In this document: positions 8,314 through 16,731 of the stretch, one piece after another
Numbering within the stretch: position 1 is the first letter of the stretch
Layout: every line of letters starts with the position of its first letter
Program-made: the position numbers and the translations under genes
Source of the DNA: Martinezella rhizogenes
GTDB lineage: Bacteria > Pseudomonadota > Alphaproteobacteria > Rhizobiales > Rhizobiaceae
Reading direction: 5' to 3'
Assembly (NCBI RefSeq): GCF_027460065.1
Contig: NZ_JAPYZZ010000014.1
Coordinates: 62,001 to 126,000, forward strand
DNA length: 64,000 nt
The notes under the pieces: model-generated
Databases searched by the model: none
What the model was told of the DNA's origin: nothing
The model's input: the letters and a program-made list of their open reading frames with translations, nothing else

Positions 8314-9252
8314 TCAGACGTTGCGAATGCCCGGATGATGCCCGCTCTTGAGCTTGCTGACGATTTCCAGAAGCACCGAACGCGCCGCCAATGCCGGCTC
8401 GGAAAGCGGCATATGGTCGGACACGCAAAGCGAAACCGTGGCGTCGATGACGGGGGTTGTGAGAGGATGCAGTTGCGCGCCGCTGAAGCTCGGGGTTTCC
8501 AGAACCACCGAGGCCGGAAGGATGGTCGAGCCGAGACCGTCCAATACCGCAGCCCCGAGGGCTGGCACGGATTCCAGCTCTGAAATGACCTCCGGCCGCG
8601 CCTTCGCCCGTGCGAGCCCTTCATCAATGAGCCGGCGAAGGAAATGCGCCTTGCTTGGCAGCAACATGGCGTGGCCGTCGAGCGCCGAGAGCGGAAGTGG
8701 CTGACCGGGTGCGGCCGGCAGCTCCATGTCCGCTGGCGAGACGAGGAACATCTCCTCCCGGAACAGCGGTTCCAGCGTCACGCCCTTGATCGGGTCGGAG
8801 GTGTAGATAAGCGCCATGTCCATCTTGCCGGTCATGATCAACTCGCTGAGGATATGGCCGAAACTGTCATTGATATGGACGGTAATGGCCGGAAACCGCG
8901 CCCTCATCTCCTTGATGAGCGGCAGGGAAAGCGCGCTGGAAGAGGAATAGGTGGCGAGCCCGATGGAGACCCGGCCGGAGACCGAAAGAGCAGAGCGGTC
9001 AATATCGGTCTGCGCCTGCTCGATCTGCTTCAGCATGATCTGCGCATGACGATAAAGGATCAGCCCGGCCTCGGTCGGTGTGATGCCTACATTGCTGCGC
9101 AACAGAAGCTGATGCTTGAAGTGTTGTTCCAGCGAGGCAATCTGCTGCGACAGCGCCGGCTGCGCCACGCGCAGAATTCCCGCGGCGCGCGAGACGCTGC
9201 CGGTATCGACGATCTTAACGAAGCTTTTGAGTTTTTTGAAATCGACGCTCAT
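8314..9252 (-). CDS. LysR family transcriptional regulator
   Basis: A 312-aa LysR regulator. The N-terminal winged HTH (residues 1-60) contains LKSFVKIVDTGSVSRAAG and AQPALSQQIASLEQ; the rest is a periplasmic-binding-protein-like effector domain starting near residue 90. It lies between the aminotransferase/Liv operon and the hydantoinase operon, all on the minus strand. The near-identical operator blocks in front of both operons make it the obvious shared activator. The effector is probably the transported compound or a pathway intermediate. Confidence 0.92.
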   Translation of the reverse strand: MSVDFKKLKSFVKIVDTGSVSRAAGILRVAQPALSQQIASLEQHFKHQLLLRSNVGITPTEAGLILYRHAQIMLKQIEQAQTDIDRSALSVSGRVSIGLATYSSSSALSLPLIKEMRARFPAITVHINDSFGHILSELIMTGKMDMALIYTSDPIKGVTLEPLFREEMFLVSPADMELPAAPGQPLPLSALDGHAMLLPSKAHFLRRLIDEGLARAKARPEVISELESVPALGAAVLDGLGSTILPASVVLETPSFSGAQLHPLTTPVIDATVSLCVSDHMPLSEPALAARSVLLEIVSKLKSGHHPGIRNV

Positions 9253-9619
9253 CGGTCCCCACTTTTTGGGGGAAATCCTAGCGCATCGATGCGGAAACAG
9301 AAATGGCTTTCTGTAAGGAGGATGCGTAATTTCAATGGGATAGAGTGTTTTTATATTTCTGTAGATGGTACACTACTTGGTAGTGAGGTCAGTGCATCGC
9401 ATTTAGACGCGTGCTTTTGGCGGTGCCCGCGCCTCCCCTCATCCCTGTGCCTGTCACAGGGATCCAGCCAACCCAAGTCTTTGGGCTGAAAGGCCGTCCC
9501 TCGCCGCGCAGACGCGTATCGACTGGATTCCTGTGACAAGCACAGGAATGAGGTTGAGGGGATGCTCCGGGATGCGCAAAAAAAGCTGGTAACTCCTTCC
9601 ACGCGCCCCGATCTGTCTC
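9253..9619. other. Gene-free stretch with a palindromic repeat
   Basis: This 367-bp interval holds the LysR promoter region and the inverted repeat at 9437-9553. No credible coding frame was seen. Confidence 0.6.
9437..9553. repeat. Intergenic palindromic repeat element
   Basis: Two 31-bp arms (9437-9467 and 9523-9553) are inverted copies of each other with three mismatches, separated by 55 bp. Each arm also contains its own small dyad, CCTGTG-N5-CACAGG. I recall similar dispersed elements between genes of Rhizobiales, so this is probably one copy of a genome-wide repeat family; no second copy was seen in this window. It lies downstream of the aminotransferase gene, where it could fold in the transcript and act as a terminator or mRNA-stability element. 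Confidence 0.75.
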
Positions 9620-10828
9620 TTACCGCAACGCCGCCACCGCACGCTCGATGCGGTTGCAGGCATCCTCAAGCACCTCCATGGAGGTGGCGAAGGAAATGCG
9701 GAAATAGGGCGACAGCCCATAGGCCGCACCCTGAAGAGCAGCCACGCCGACGCTGTCAAGGAGATAGAGGACAAAGTCGAGATCGTTTTCGATCGGCTTG
9801 CCGTCCGCCGTCGTATTGCCGATCACACCGGCGCAACTCGGATAAAGGTAAAACGCCCCATCCGGGACCATGCAGGAGAGGCCGGGAATCGCGTTCAGGC
9901 GCGCACAGGCGTAGTCGCGCCGCTTTTTATAGACCGCAACGCTTTCCGTCACGAATGTCTGGTCGCCTGAAAGTGCATAAGCGGCGGCGGCCTGGCTGAC
10001 GGAGGAAGGGCAGGATGACATCTGCGACTGCAATTTGTTGATGGCGGCGATGATTGCGGCAGGCCCTGCCCCGTAACCGATCCGCCATCCTGTCATGGCA
10101 TAGGATTTGGAAACGCCATTGGTCAGCAGCACCCGGTCCTTAAGCTCCGGAACGACGGCGACCAGGGTCTTCATCGGTTCATTCCTGAACCAGACCTGAT
10201 CGTAGATATCGTCGGACAGCACCATGACATGGGGATGGCGGAGCAGCACGGCCCCCAGAGCCTTCAGTTCCGCCTCGCTATAGGCCGCTCCCGTCGGGTT
10301 TGAAGGTGCATTGAGGATCAGCCACATCGTCTTCGGCGTGATCGCCGCTTCCAGCGCTTCGGCTGTCAGCTTGAATCCCGTCTCCTCGGGGCAGGCGACG
10401 ATGACGGGCGTGCCGTCATTGGCGATGACCATATCGGGATAAGACACCCAGTAAGGAGCCGGGATGATCACCTCGGCACCATTCTCCACGCTGGCCATCA
10501 ACGCCAGGAACAGGATCTGCTTGGCGCCGCCGCCGACGCAGATTTCATTATCGCCGTAGCTTATGCCGAGGCGCTTCTGGAAGTCGCCGATGATCGCCTT
10601 GCGAAGCGCAGGCGTGCCGTTGACCGAGGTATATTTGGTCTCGCCGCGATCGATGGCGGCGTGCGCTGCCGCCTTGACCGCCTCTGGCGTGTCGAAGTCC
10701 GGCTCGCCCACCGTCAGGTCGGCGATATCACGCCCGGCGGCCTTCAGTTCCCGCGCGCGGGCCGCTGCGGCCGTGCTCGGCGATACCTTTATTCTCGACA
10801 CGCGTGATGCTGGCACGAAGGTGCTCAT
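9620..10828 (-). CDS. Pyridoxal-phosphate aminotransferase, class I/II
   Basis: A 402-aa fold-type I aminotransferase similar to aspartate/aromatic aminotransferases of subgroup I-gamma. Visible are VGEPDFDTPE, YTSVNGTPALRKAI, the cofactor region LNAPSNPTG, LSDDIYDQ and the Schiff-base Lys241 in SKSYAMTGWRIGY. It moves an amino group from the imported amino acid to an oxo acid, or the reverse. It is 37 bp downstream of the LivF-type gene in the same direction, so it probably belongs to the transporter operon. Specificity is not evident. Confidence 0.9.
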   Translation of the reverse strand: MSTFVPASRVSRIKVSPSTAAAARARELKAAGRDIADLTVGEPDFDTPEAVKAAAHAAIDRGETKYTSVNGTPALRKAIIGDFQKRLGISYGDNEICVGGGAKQILFLALMASVENGAEVIIPAPYWVSYPDMVIANDGTPVIVACPEETGFKLTAEALEAAITPKTMWLILNAPSNPTGAAYSEAELKALGAVLLRHPHVMVLSDDIYDQVWFRNEPMKTLVAVVPELKDRVLLTNGVSKSYAMTGWRIGYGAGPAAIIAAINKLQSQMSSCPSSVSQAAAAYALSGDQTFVTESVAVYKKRRDYACARLNAIPGLSCMVPDGAFYLYPSCAGVIGNTTADGKPIENDLDFVLYLLDSVGVAALQGAAYGLSPYFRISFATSMEVLEDACNRIERAVAALR

Positions 10829-10865
10829 GGTCTTTCCTCGTCTGGATCGTAATGCTTTAAGCTTG

Positions 10866-11609
10866 TCAGTGCGCGGCTTCGAGTTCGCCGCGCATCTTTC
10901 CGGTCAGGAACAATTCGCCAAGTTCGTCATGGGTGATCTCTGCCGGCGTGCCATCCCAAATAACCTTGCCGAGACGGAGGATGACGGCGCGTTGCGCCAC
11001 TTCCATGGCCTTTTTGGTGTTCTGCTCGACCAGCAGGATAGTCATGCCATTCGCATGCAGCCGCAGCAGTTCGTCGAACACGATGCCGATTGCGGCCGGC
11101 GACAGGCCGACGGAGGGCTCGTCCACCAGCAGCACCTTCGGCCGCTGCAGAACCGCCATTGCCACTTCGAGCAATTGCTGCTCGCCACCAGACATGTTGC
11201 CGGCGAGCGTCGAGCGCCGCGTCTTCAGGATCGGGAAAAGGTCATAGACATAATCGCGGTCCGCCTTCACCTTCGCATCTCGGATGGTATAGGCGGCCAT
11301 CTGCAGGTTTTCATCGACCGTCATGACGGGGAAATTGCAGCGGCCCTGCGGCACGAAGGATATGCCCTCGCCCAGAATGGCGCGCGATGACAATCCGGCG
11401 ATGTTCTTGCCGCGCCAGTCGATATCGCCTTCCTTGATGGTGGTCATGCCGTAGAGCGTCTTGAGCAGAGTGGATTTGCCCGCGCCGTTCGGCCCCATGA
11501 GGGCCACGAATTGCCCGGCAGGCACATCGAGATCGACACCGTTCAAGATATCGAGATTGCCGTAACCCGCGCGCAGGCCCTTGATGGAAAGATTGCTGTC
11601 AGCCGCCAA
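10866..11609 (-). CDS. Branched-chain-type ABC transporter ATPase, LivF-like
   Basis: A 247-aa ATPase with Walker A GPNGAGKST, signature NMSGGEQQLLEVA, Walker B VLLVDEPSVGL and the LLVEQNTKKA H-loop region, typical of LivF. The start is a TTG at 11609, inside the last codons of the LivG-type gene, preceded by GGGAGG within that gene; this implies translational coupling. With the LivG-like subunit it energises the LivHM permease pair. The substrates of this family include branched-chain and other amino acids, amides and urea. Confidence 0.92.
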   Translation of the reverse strand: MAADSNLSIKGLRAGYGNLDILNGVDLDVPAGQFVALMGPNGAGKSTLLKTLYGMTTIKEGDIDWRGKNIAGLSSRAILGEGISFVPQGRCNFPVMTVDENLQMAAYTIRDAKVKADRDYVYDLFPILKTRRSTLAGNMSGGEQQLLEVAMAVLQRPKVLLVDEPSVGLSPAAIGIVFDELLRLHANGMTILLVEQNTKKAMEVAQRAVILRLGKVIWDGTPAEITHDELGELFLTGKMRGELEAAH

Positions 11610-12372
11610 GATAGGCCTCCCTCACACGCTGGTCCTTGATGATGTCATGCGGCAGCCCCTCGACCAGTTTCGTTCCCTGATCGAGCACGACGACACGCTG
11701 GCAGATGCTGGTGACGACATCGATATTGTGTTCGATGACGAGGAAACTCACACCAAGCGATTTATTGGCATATTGGATCGTCTCCACCACCCGCTCGATG
11801 ATCTTCGGATTGATACCTGCCATCGGTTCATCGAGCAGGATAAGCTTCGGTTCCGGCATCAACATCGAGGCGAACTGAATGAGTTTCTGCTGGCCTCCGG
11901 AAAGATTGCCGGCGGGCTGATGGCGAACATCCCATAACCCCGCCATCTTGATCAGCTCGCGCGCCCGCTCCCTCAGCCCCGCCACGCGGCGGCGCGACAT
12001 GCCGCCGAGACCGAAGGTCGACAGCAGTGAGGGAAAGGTGAACATCTGGCCGGCGATGACGAGGTTCTCCTCGACATCCAGTGCCTTGAAGGTGACCGTC
12101 TTCTGGAACGATCGCAGCATGCGGCCCTCGCGGGCGATGCGGTTGAGCGACCAGCCGGTGATGTCCTGCCCGTCGAGGATCACCCTGCCGGTATCCGGCC
12201 GGGCAAGCCCGGTGCTGCAATCGAAGAAGGTGGATTTGCCGGAACCGTTAGGGCCGATCAGCCCGGCGATCTCGCCGCGATTGATGTGCATGCTGACATC
12301 GTTGACCGCCTTCACCGCGCCATAGGACTTGCTGAGGTTCTTTATCTCGAGGATGGGAAGATGCGCGGTCAT
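11599..12372 (-). CDS. Branched-chain-type ABC transporter ATPase, LivG-like
   Basis: A 257-aa ATPase with Walker A GPNGSGKST, signature NLSGGQQKLIQFASML, Walker B LILLDEPMAGI and a C-terminal LivG-type extension ending near REAYLGG. An open frame extends further upstream, but that part only mirrors the LivM gene. The ATG at 12372 overlaps the LivM stop codon (ATGA) and gives the normal family start. It is the cytoplasmic ATPase partner of LivF. Confidence 0.92.
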   Translation of the reverse strand: MTAHLPILEIKNLSKSYGAVKAVNDVSMHINRGEIAGLIGPNGSGKSTFFDCSTGLARPDTGRVILDGQDITGWSLNRIAREGRMLRSFQKTVTFKALDVEENLVIAGQMFTFPSLLSTFGLGGMSRRRVAGLRERARELIKMAGLWDVRHQPAGNLSGGQQKLIQFASMLMPEPKLILLDEPMAGINPKIIERVVETIQYANKSLGVSFLVIEHNIDVVTSICQRVVVLDQGTKLVEGLPHDIIKDQRVREAYLGG

Positions 12373-13355
12373 TTCGAGCCTCCGATCGCGTTCCAGAAGC
12401 GATTGATCAAGGGAGCGAAACCCTTTTTGAACCAGAAGACTAGGACGAGAAGGCAGAAGCCGTAAGCGATCATCCGCACTTCCGGCGCGACGCGCAGCGC
12501 CTCTGTCAGTCCGACGAAGAGCAGGCTGCCGAACACGGTTCCCGAAATCATGCCGGCGCCGCCGCCAAGCACGATGATCAGCATCGTGGTTGAATAATAC
12601 ATCTGGAAGGTCAGCGGGCTGACCACCGTCAGATAATGGGCGTAAAGGGCCCCCCCTACTCCGGCGAAAACGGCACTCAGCATGAAAACGATCAGCTTGT
12701 ATCGCCATGTCGGCACACCGAGGGATTCCGCCAGCGTTTCATTTTCGCGGATGGCGACCATGTTGCGGCCTGCCGGCGAGCGAACGATTGCCCATGCGGC
12801 AAGCGTGCCGAGTACACAGATCGCCAGCGCCAGATAATAAAAATTGGTCGTTCCGCTGACGGTGAAGGAAAGCGGGCCCAGTTCGAAATAGGGTTTGGGG
12901 ATGCCCGACAGGCCCATGTCGCCACGGGTCAGCGAAATCCAGTTCTTGGCGATCGCCTGGCCGATGATGACGAAACCAAGCGTACACATGACGAAGGATG
13001 TGGAACGAAGACGCAGCGCCGGAATACCGAGCGGCAGGGCAATCGCGCCGGAGACAAGGCCGGCGGCAATGAGGTTCACGTAAAACGGCGTTTCATAGTG
13101 AACCGCCAGCAGCCCTGCCGTATAGGCACCTATGCCGAAGAACGCCGCCTGCGCCAGCGATAACAGACCGGTATAACCGACGAGCAGGTTGAGCCCATGC
13201 GCAGGCAGCATGAAGATGAGCGCGATGATGAGCGAATGGGTGACGTAACGCGTGCCTATGAAGGGCGCGGCAAGTGCCAAGACGATCAGGACGGCGGCGA
13301 GCGGAATGCGCAGATCGCGGCGGCGTGCCTGGGGAACGGTGTCTGTGAGAGACAT
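12369..13355 (-). CDS. Branched-chain-type ABC transporter permease, LivM-like
   Basis: A 328-aa inner-membrane protein with about eight to ten hydrophobic segments, opening with a cytoplasmic Arg-rich tail. It carries the LivM hallmarks HGLNLLVGYTGLLSLAQAAF and LGGGAGMISGTVFGSLLF. It pairs with the LivH-like permease encoded just upstream to form the pore. The gene is translationally coupled to LivG through a 4-bp overlap. Confidence 0.92.
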   Translation of the reverse strand: MSLTDTVPQARRRDLRIPLAAVLIVLALAAPFIGTRYVTHSLIIALIFMLPAHGLNLLVGYTGLLSLAQAAFFGIGAYTAGLLAVHYETPFYVNLIAAGLVSGAIALPLGIPALRLRSTSFVMCTLGFVIIGQAIAKNWISLTRGDMGLSGIPKPYFELGPLSFTVSGTTNFYYLALAICVLGTLAAWAIVRSPAGRNMVAIRENETLAESLGVPTWRYKLIVFMLSAVFAGVGGALYAHYLTVVSPLTFQMYYSTTMLIIVLGGGAGMISGTVFGSLLFVGLTEALRVAPEVRMIAYGFCLLVLVFWFKKGFAPLINRFWNAIGGSK

Positions 13356-13397
13356 GTCTAGTCCTCAAAATTCGAGAAAATTCGGCGGGCGCGGCTT

Positions 13398-14270
13398 CTA
13401 GAAGCGCGCCTGCGTCGAAAACAGGCCATGCGGACGCCACATCAGCATCAGGATCAGCGTCGCGAAACCCACAGTGTCGCGGAACTGCAGCCCGACATAG
13501 GTGGCGACGAGGCTTTCGGCGATGCCGAGGATCATGGCCGCAAAAAAGGTGCCGCGCACATTTCCAAGACCGCCCATGATGATGATCGGCAAGGTCTTGA
13601 AGGTGATGAGTTCACCCATGCCGCCATAGACGCTGACATTGACCGGGGCGGTGAGAACGCCGGAAAGGGCTGCGAGCGCGGCTCCGAGAATGAATGTCCT
13701 CAACACCACCTGCGACACATCGATACCGACCACGCCGCAGCATTCGACATTCTGCGAGACCGCCCGCATCGCCATGCCGAGACGGCTATAGGTGACCATC
13801 AGCTCAAGGCCGACGAAGACGATAAGACACACGGCAAGAATGATGATGCGCTGCTGCGCCAGCGTGAAACCGAAGATGGAAATCGGCTCGATATAACCAC
13901 CGGCGAAGAACTTGTAGCCGCCGCCAAAGACAAAAATCACCGTATTCTGCAGGATCAGCGCGATGCCGAGGGTGGCGAGAACGCCGGACTCCGCCGGCGC
14001 CCCCACCATTCTGCGCATCACGAGCTGGCCGACCACATAGGCGACCACCACGGTGGAAAGCACGCCGACGACGATCGAGGCCTCATAGGAAAGGCCGAGA
14101 TAGTCGATGGCGAACCACGCCCCGAAGGTTCCGAGCATGTAATATTCGCCATGAGCGAAGTTGATGGCTCTCAGCACCCCGAAAATCATGGTCATGCCGA
14201 CGGCGACGATCGCGTAGACGGAACCGGTAACGATCCCGTTTACGACTTGCTCGAGAATTGTCGAGAACAT
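13398..14270 (-). CDS. Branched-chain-type ABC transporter permease, LivH-like
   Basis: A 290-aa inner-membrane protein with about eight hydrophobic segments. The LivH motif GMTMIFGVLRAINFAHGEYYM occurs near residue 30, followed by GVLATLGIALILQNT and the cytoplasmic loop KTLPIIIMGGLGNVRGT that contacts the ATPase. It lies between the binding-protein gene (22 bp upstream) and livM (42 bp downstream), in the normal Liv operon order. Confidence 0.92.
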   Translation of the reverse strand: MFSTILEQVVNGIVTGSVYAIVAVGMTMIFGVLRAINFAHGEYYMLGTFGAWFAIDYLGLSYEASIVVGVLSTVVVAYVVGQLVMRRMVGAPAESGVLATLGIALILQNTVIFVFGGGYKFFAGGYIEPISIFGFTLAQQRIIILAVCLIVFVGLELMVTYSRLGMAMRAVSQNVECCGVVGIDVSQVVLRTFILGAALAALSGVLTAPVNVSVYGGMGELITFKTLPIIIMGGLGNVRGTFFAAMILGIAESLVATYVGLQFRDTVGFATLILMLMWRPHGLFSTQARF

Positions 14271-14291
14271 GGCTGTACCCCTCCCGGTCCA

Positions 14292-15482
14292 TCAGTTCGC
14301 AGGGTACTGGATTTCCGCCGTATATGCGCCCTTTATGCTGGGCTTGCCGTTCTCGATCTGGAGAAGGATCATCGGAAGACGGGCCTGATTGTGATCGTCG
14401 AAGGTCACTTCGCCGACCGGGCTCTTGTACTTGATCTTCGAGAGTGCCTCGCGCACCGCATTGCGATCGGCGCTTCCGGCTTCCTTGATCGCCTGGGCGA
14501 GCAGGTTGACGGTATCCCAGTGCACATAGGCGTGATTGTTCGGCGCTTCCTTGTAGGTGGCGGTGAACTTCTCGACGAAGGCCTTGCTGGCCGGACTATC
14601 GAATTGCGGCAGCCATGCGGCGGCCTCGACGGCGCCTTCCATGGCTTTCGGTGCGGCCGTAATCGTCTTTTCGGTGTTGAATTCACCATTGCCGATCAGC
14701 ACGACCTTGCCGGCCAGTCCGAGTTCCAGCATCTGGCGGGCGACGATCGGCGTGGTATCGGCCAGACCATACATGATGATCGCCTGCGCGCCGTTATCGC
14801 GGATCTTGGCCAGCACGCTGCGGAAATCCACCTCGCCTTCCTTGTAATAATCCTCGCTGAGGATCTCGCCCTTGAAGTCGGGCAGATATTTCTTGGTGAA
14901 GGTGATGGCGGAGCGGCCGTAGTCGCTATCGACCGACAGGACGGCAAACTTGGTGAACCCCCGCTGTTCAGCGGCGTATTTCGCCACGACCAGCGCGCGG
15001 TTCTCATCCGTCGGATAATTGCGGAAGGTCCATTTGAAACCGCCGACACCTGCCTGATAGGTGATCTTCGGGTTGGAGGAAGCGGCGTTCAGAAGAAGGA
15101 CTTCTGCATCTTCTGCGACAGGCTGCATGGCGAGGGTCACGGAACTGGAAACATCACCGATAACGAAATCCACCTCGTCCTGATCGATCAGACGGCGGGT
15201 GGCCGAAACGCCTTCAACCGGCGTGCCCTGGCTATCGGCATTGAAAAGTTCGATCTGCTGACCGTTGATACCGCCGACGGCATTGATATCCTTCACGGCC
15301 AGTTCGGCACCATGCATGGAGAAAGCGCCGTAGCGCGCATTCGGGCCGCTCATCGGCGCCACGAGGCCGAGCCTTATCGTATCTGCCGCATAAGCGGAAA
15401 CGGACATGGCCGGTGACAGGCTGAGGATCGGAGCGACCGCTGCGGAAACCAGTAGAAGTCTGCGAGTAATGCCGTTTTTCAT
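14292..15482 (-). CDS. Branched-chain-type ABC transporter substrate-binding protein
   Basis: A 396-aa periplasmic receptor. A signal peptide covers about residues 1-33 (basic start, hydrophobic LLLVSAAVAPILSLSPA, cut near AYA-AD). The mature part opens with IRLGLVAPMSGPNARYG and AVGGINGQQIELF, typical of LivK-type Periplas_BP_6 receptors. The ATG has an AAGGAG site. It is first in the transporter operon, and the LysR-type element at 15610-15652 lies 130-170 bp upstream. The ligand is probably an amino acid or a cyclic amide linked to the hydantoinase operon. Confidence 0.92.
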   Translation of the reverse strand: MKNGITRRLLLVSAAVAPILSLSPAMSVSAYAADTIRLGLVAPMSGPNARYGAFSMHGAELAVKDINAVGGINGQQIELFNADSQGTPVEGVSATRRLIDQDEVDFVIGDVSSSVTLAMQPVAEDAEVLLLNAASSNPKITYQAGVGGFKWTFRNYPTDENRALVVAKYAAEQRGFTKFAVLSVDSDYGRSAITFTKKYLPDFKGEILSEDYYKEGEVDFRSVLAKIRDNGAQAIIMYGLADTTPIVARQMLELGLAGKVVLIGNGEFNTEKTITAAPKAMEGAVEAAAWLPQFDSPASKAFVEKFTATYKEAPNNHAYVHWDTVNLLAQAIKEAGSADRNAVREALSKIKYKSPVGEVTFDDHNQARLPMILLQIENGKPSIKGAYTAEIQYPAN

Positions 15483-15609
15483 GTTCCCACTCCTTTTCGG
15501 ATTTTTCGGTTCCGGTTTTAACCGGCGAGCTTTTGCCGCTTTTGCGGTTCTTGTCGATTAACCCAAGGCTAATCGTTCAGGCAGAGTAGGTTCATCCCCG
15601 GAGGTTTTG

Positions 15610-15652
15610 CCAACACAAGTCCTTTCTGCCGCTATAGCGTTTCCTTATGCCG
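15610..15652. promoter_or_regulatory. Shared LysR-type operator, copy 2 (Liv transporter operon)
   Basis: This block is the counterpart of 8268-8310: CCAACACAA at 15610-15618, TCTGCCGC, then ATAGCGTTTCCTTAT at 15634-15648. The offset of 24 bp between the first and last element is identical in both copies. Here it precedes the substrate-binding-protein gene, so both operons probably answer to the same LysR regulator. Confidence 0.7.
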
Positions 15653-15912
15653 CCAGCCGTTTCTCCGTTCCAGGCACCATTTTTGTTTTGGCAACCGACG
15701 AAGAATTCGCCGTCGGCGTGGTGCCTGCCCGGCCCTGAACTTCTCCTGTTACCCGTGCGATCTAGCCTCCCCCATCACTTCCAGCTTCTGGTCAGACCGG
15801 TGTTGCGCGTGTCTAAAAAATAATGAGCTTTTCTAAAAAATATAATATTTTCAGTGATTAAGAAAATTTTTCACATGATTTCTTACGCATGAAATTATCT
15901 CTTTATAACTAA

Positions 15913-15931
15913 TGTATAACCAGATTATACA
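15913..15931. promoter_or_regulatory. Perfect dyad, probable GntR operator
   Basis: TGTATAA-N5-TTATACA, two perfect 7-bp arms, seven bases before a TTGACT -35-like hexamer (15938-15943) and about 80 bp upstream of the GntR start. AT-rich dyads with GTATA/TATAC cores suit GntR-family proteins. Autoregulation of the 16021-25336 operon is the simplest reading. Confidence 0.6.
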
Positions 15932-16020
15932 ATTTTGTTGACTCATCTCTTGAGCCGTGCAAGTTTTCATCGTCGACATGAATGGATTGGGCCCGCGCAG
16001 TTTTCGGGCAGGAGGTTTCG

Positions 16021-16731
16021 ATGAAGAGCGGCAAGGACGGCTTATACGACGATATCAAGAACCAGATTCTGACGATGGAACTCGATCCCGATCAGGATCT
16101 GGACGAAGTCAGCCTGGGCTTGCGCTACGGCCTCTCCCGCACGCCGGTCAGGGAAATTTTCCGCCGGCTCGAAGGCGAAGGTTATATCGACATTCGGGCA
16201 AATCGCGGAGCGCGCGTTATTCCGATGAACCACCAGACGCTTCGGCACTTCTTTCTGGTCGCTCCGATGATCTACGCCGCGATCGGCCGCCTCGCCGTGC
16301 AGAACTTCCGGCCGAAACAGCTTGGCGAACTGAAGGACACGCAGGAGCGATTCCGCGCGGCAAGCATGTTGGGCGACGCTCCGTCCATGGTCGTGGAAAA
16401 TAATCATTTCCATGCCCTGATCGGAGACATGTCCGGAAATGTCTATCTGCAGGCGAGCCTTGGCCGCCTTCTGATCGATCACGCCCGCATCGGTCACACA
16501 TTCTACCGACCACGCAATGACGACATGCGCCAGCGCCTGAACCTCGCCGTCGAACATCATGACGGCTTCATCGCCGCAATCCAGTCGCACAACGAGGACG
16601 CCGTCGTCGATCTGGTTTTCGAACATTGGGAATTGTCGCGCGAGAACATGGAGATGTTCATTGCACCCCAGGGAATGAAGGCGGATGCCCTCGTCGAGGT
16701 GCCCGACTCAGCGATGGAGAAATCGTCTTGA
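16021..16731 (+). CDS. GntR family transcriptional regulator
   Basis: A 236-aa GntR regulator: winged helix in residues 5-75 (VSLGLRYGLSRTPVREIFRRLEGEGY) and a helical FCD-like ligand domain with His residues in NNHFHALIGD and AVEHHDGFIAAI. An AGGAGG site at 16010-16015 fixes the ATG at 16021 rather than 15982. The downstream gene starts on a TTG overlapping its stop codon. It probably senses the imported compound and controls the whole plus-strand operon to 25336. Confidence 0.92.
   Translation: MKSGKDGLYDDIKNQILTMELDPDQDLDEVSLGLRYGLSRTPVREIFRRLEGEGYIDIRANRGARVIPMNHQTLRHFFLVAPMIYAAIGRLAVQNFRPKQLGELKDTQERFRAASMLGDAPSMVVENNHFHALIGDMSGNVYLQASLGRLLIDHARIGHTFYRPRNDDMRQRLNLAVEHHDGFIAAIQSHNEDAVVDLVFEHWELSRENMEMFIAPQGMKADALVEVPDSAMEKSS

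Larger units (their letters stand above)
15483..16020. other. Divergent promoter region, 538 bp, no gene
   Basis: The interval separates the Liv-type operon (minus) from the GntR operon (plus). Its left half carries the 43-bp LysR-type block. The right half (about 15810-15940) is strikingly AT-rich and carries the dyad at 15913-15931. No coding frame was recognised. Confidence 0.7.

Noticed and set aside
12373..12708. N-terminal extension of the LivG-like ATPase by 112 codons
   Set aside because: The extension reads the LivM gene in another frame; the ATGA overlap at 12369-12372 gives the normal start.
13428..15416. A 662-codon open frame antisense to the Liv permease and receptor genes
   Set aside because: Rich in His, Asp and Arg as expected for an antisense reading of high-GC genes; no family motif and no ribosome site.
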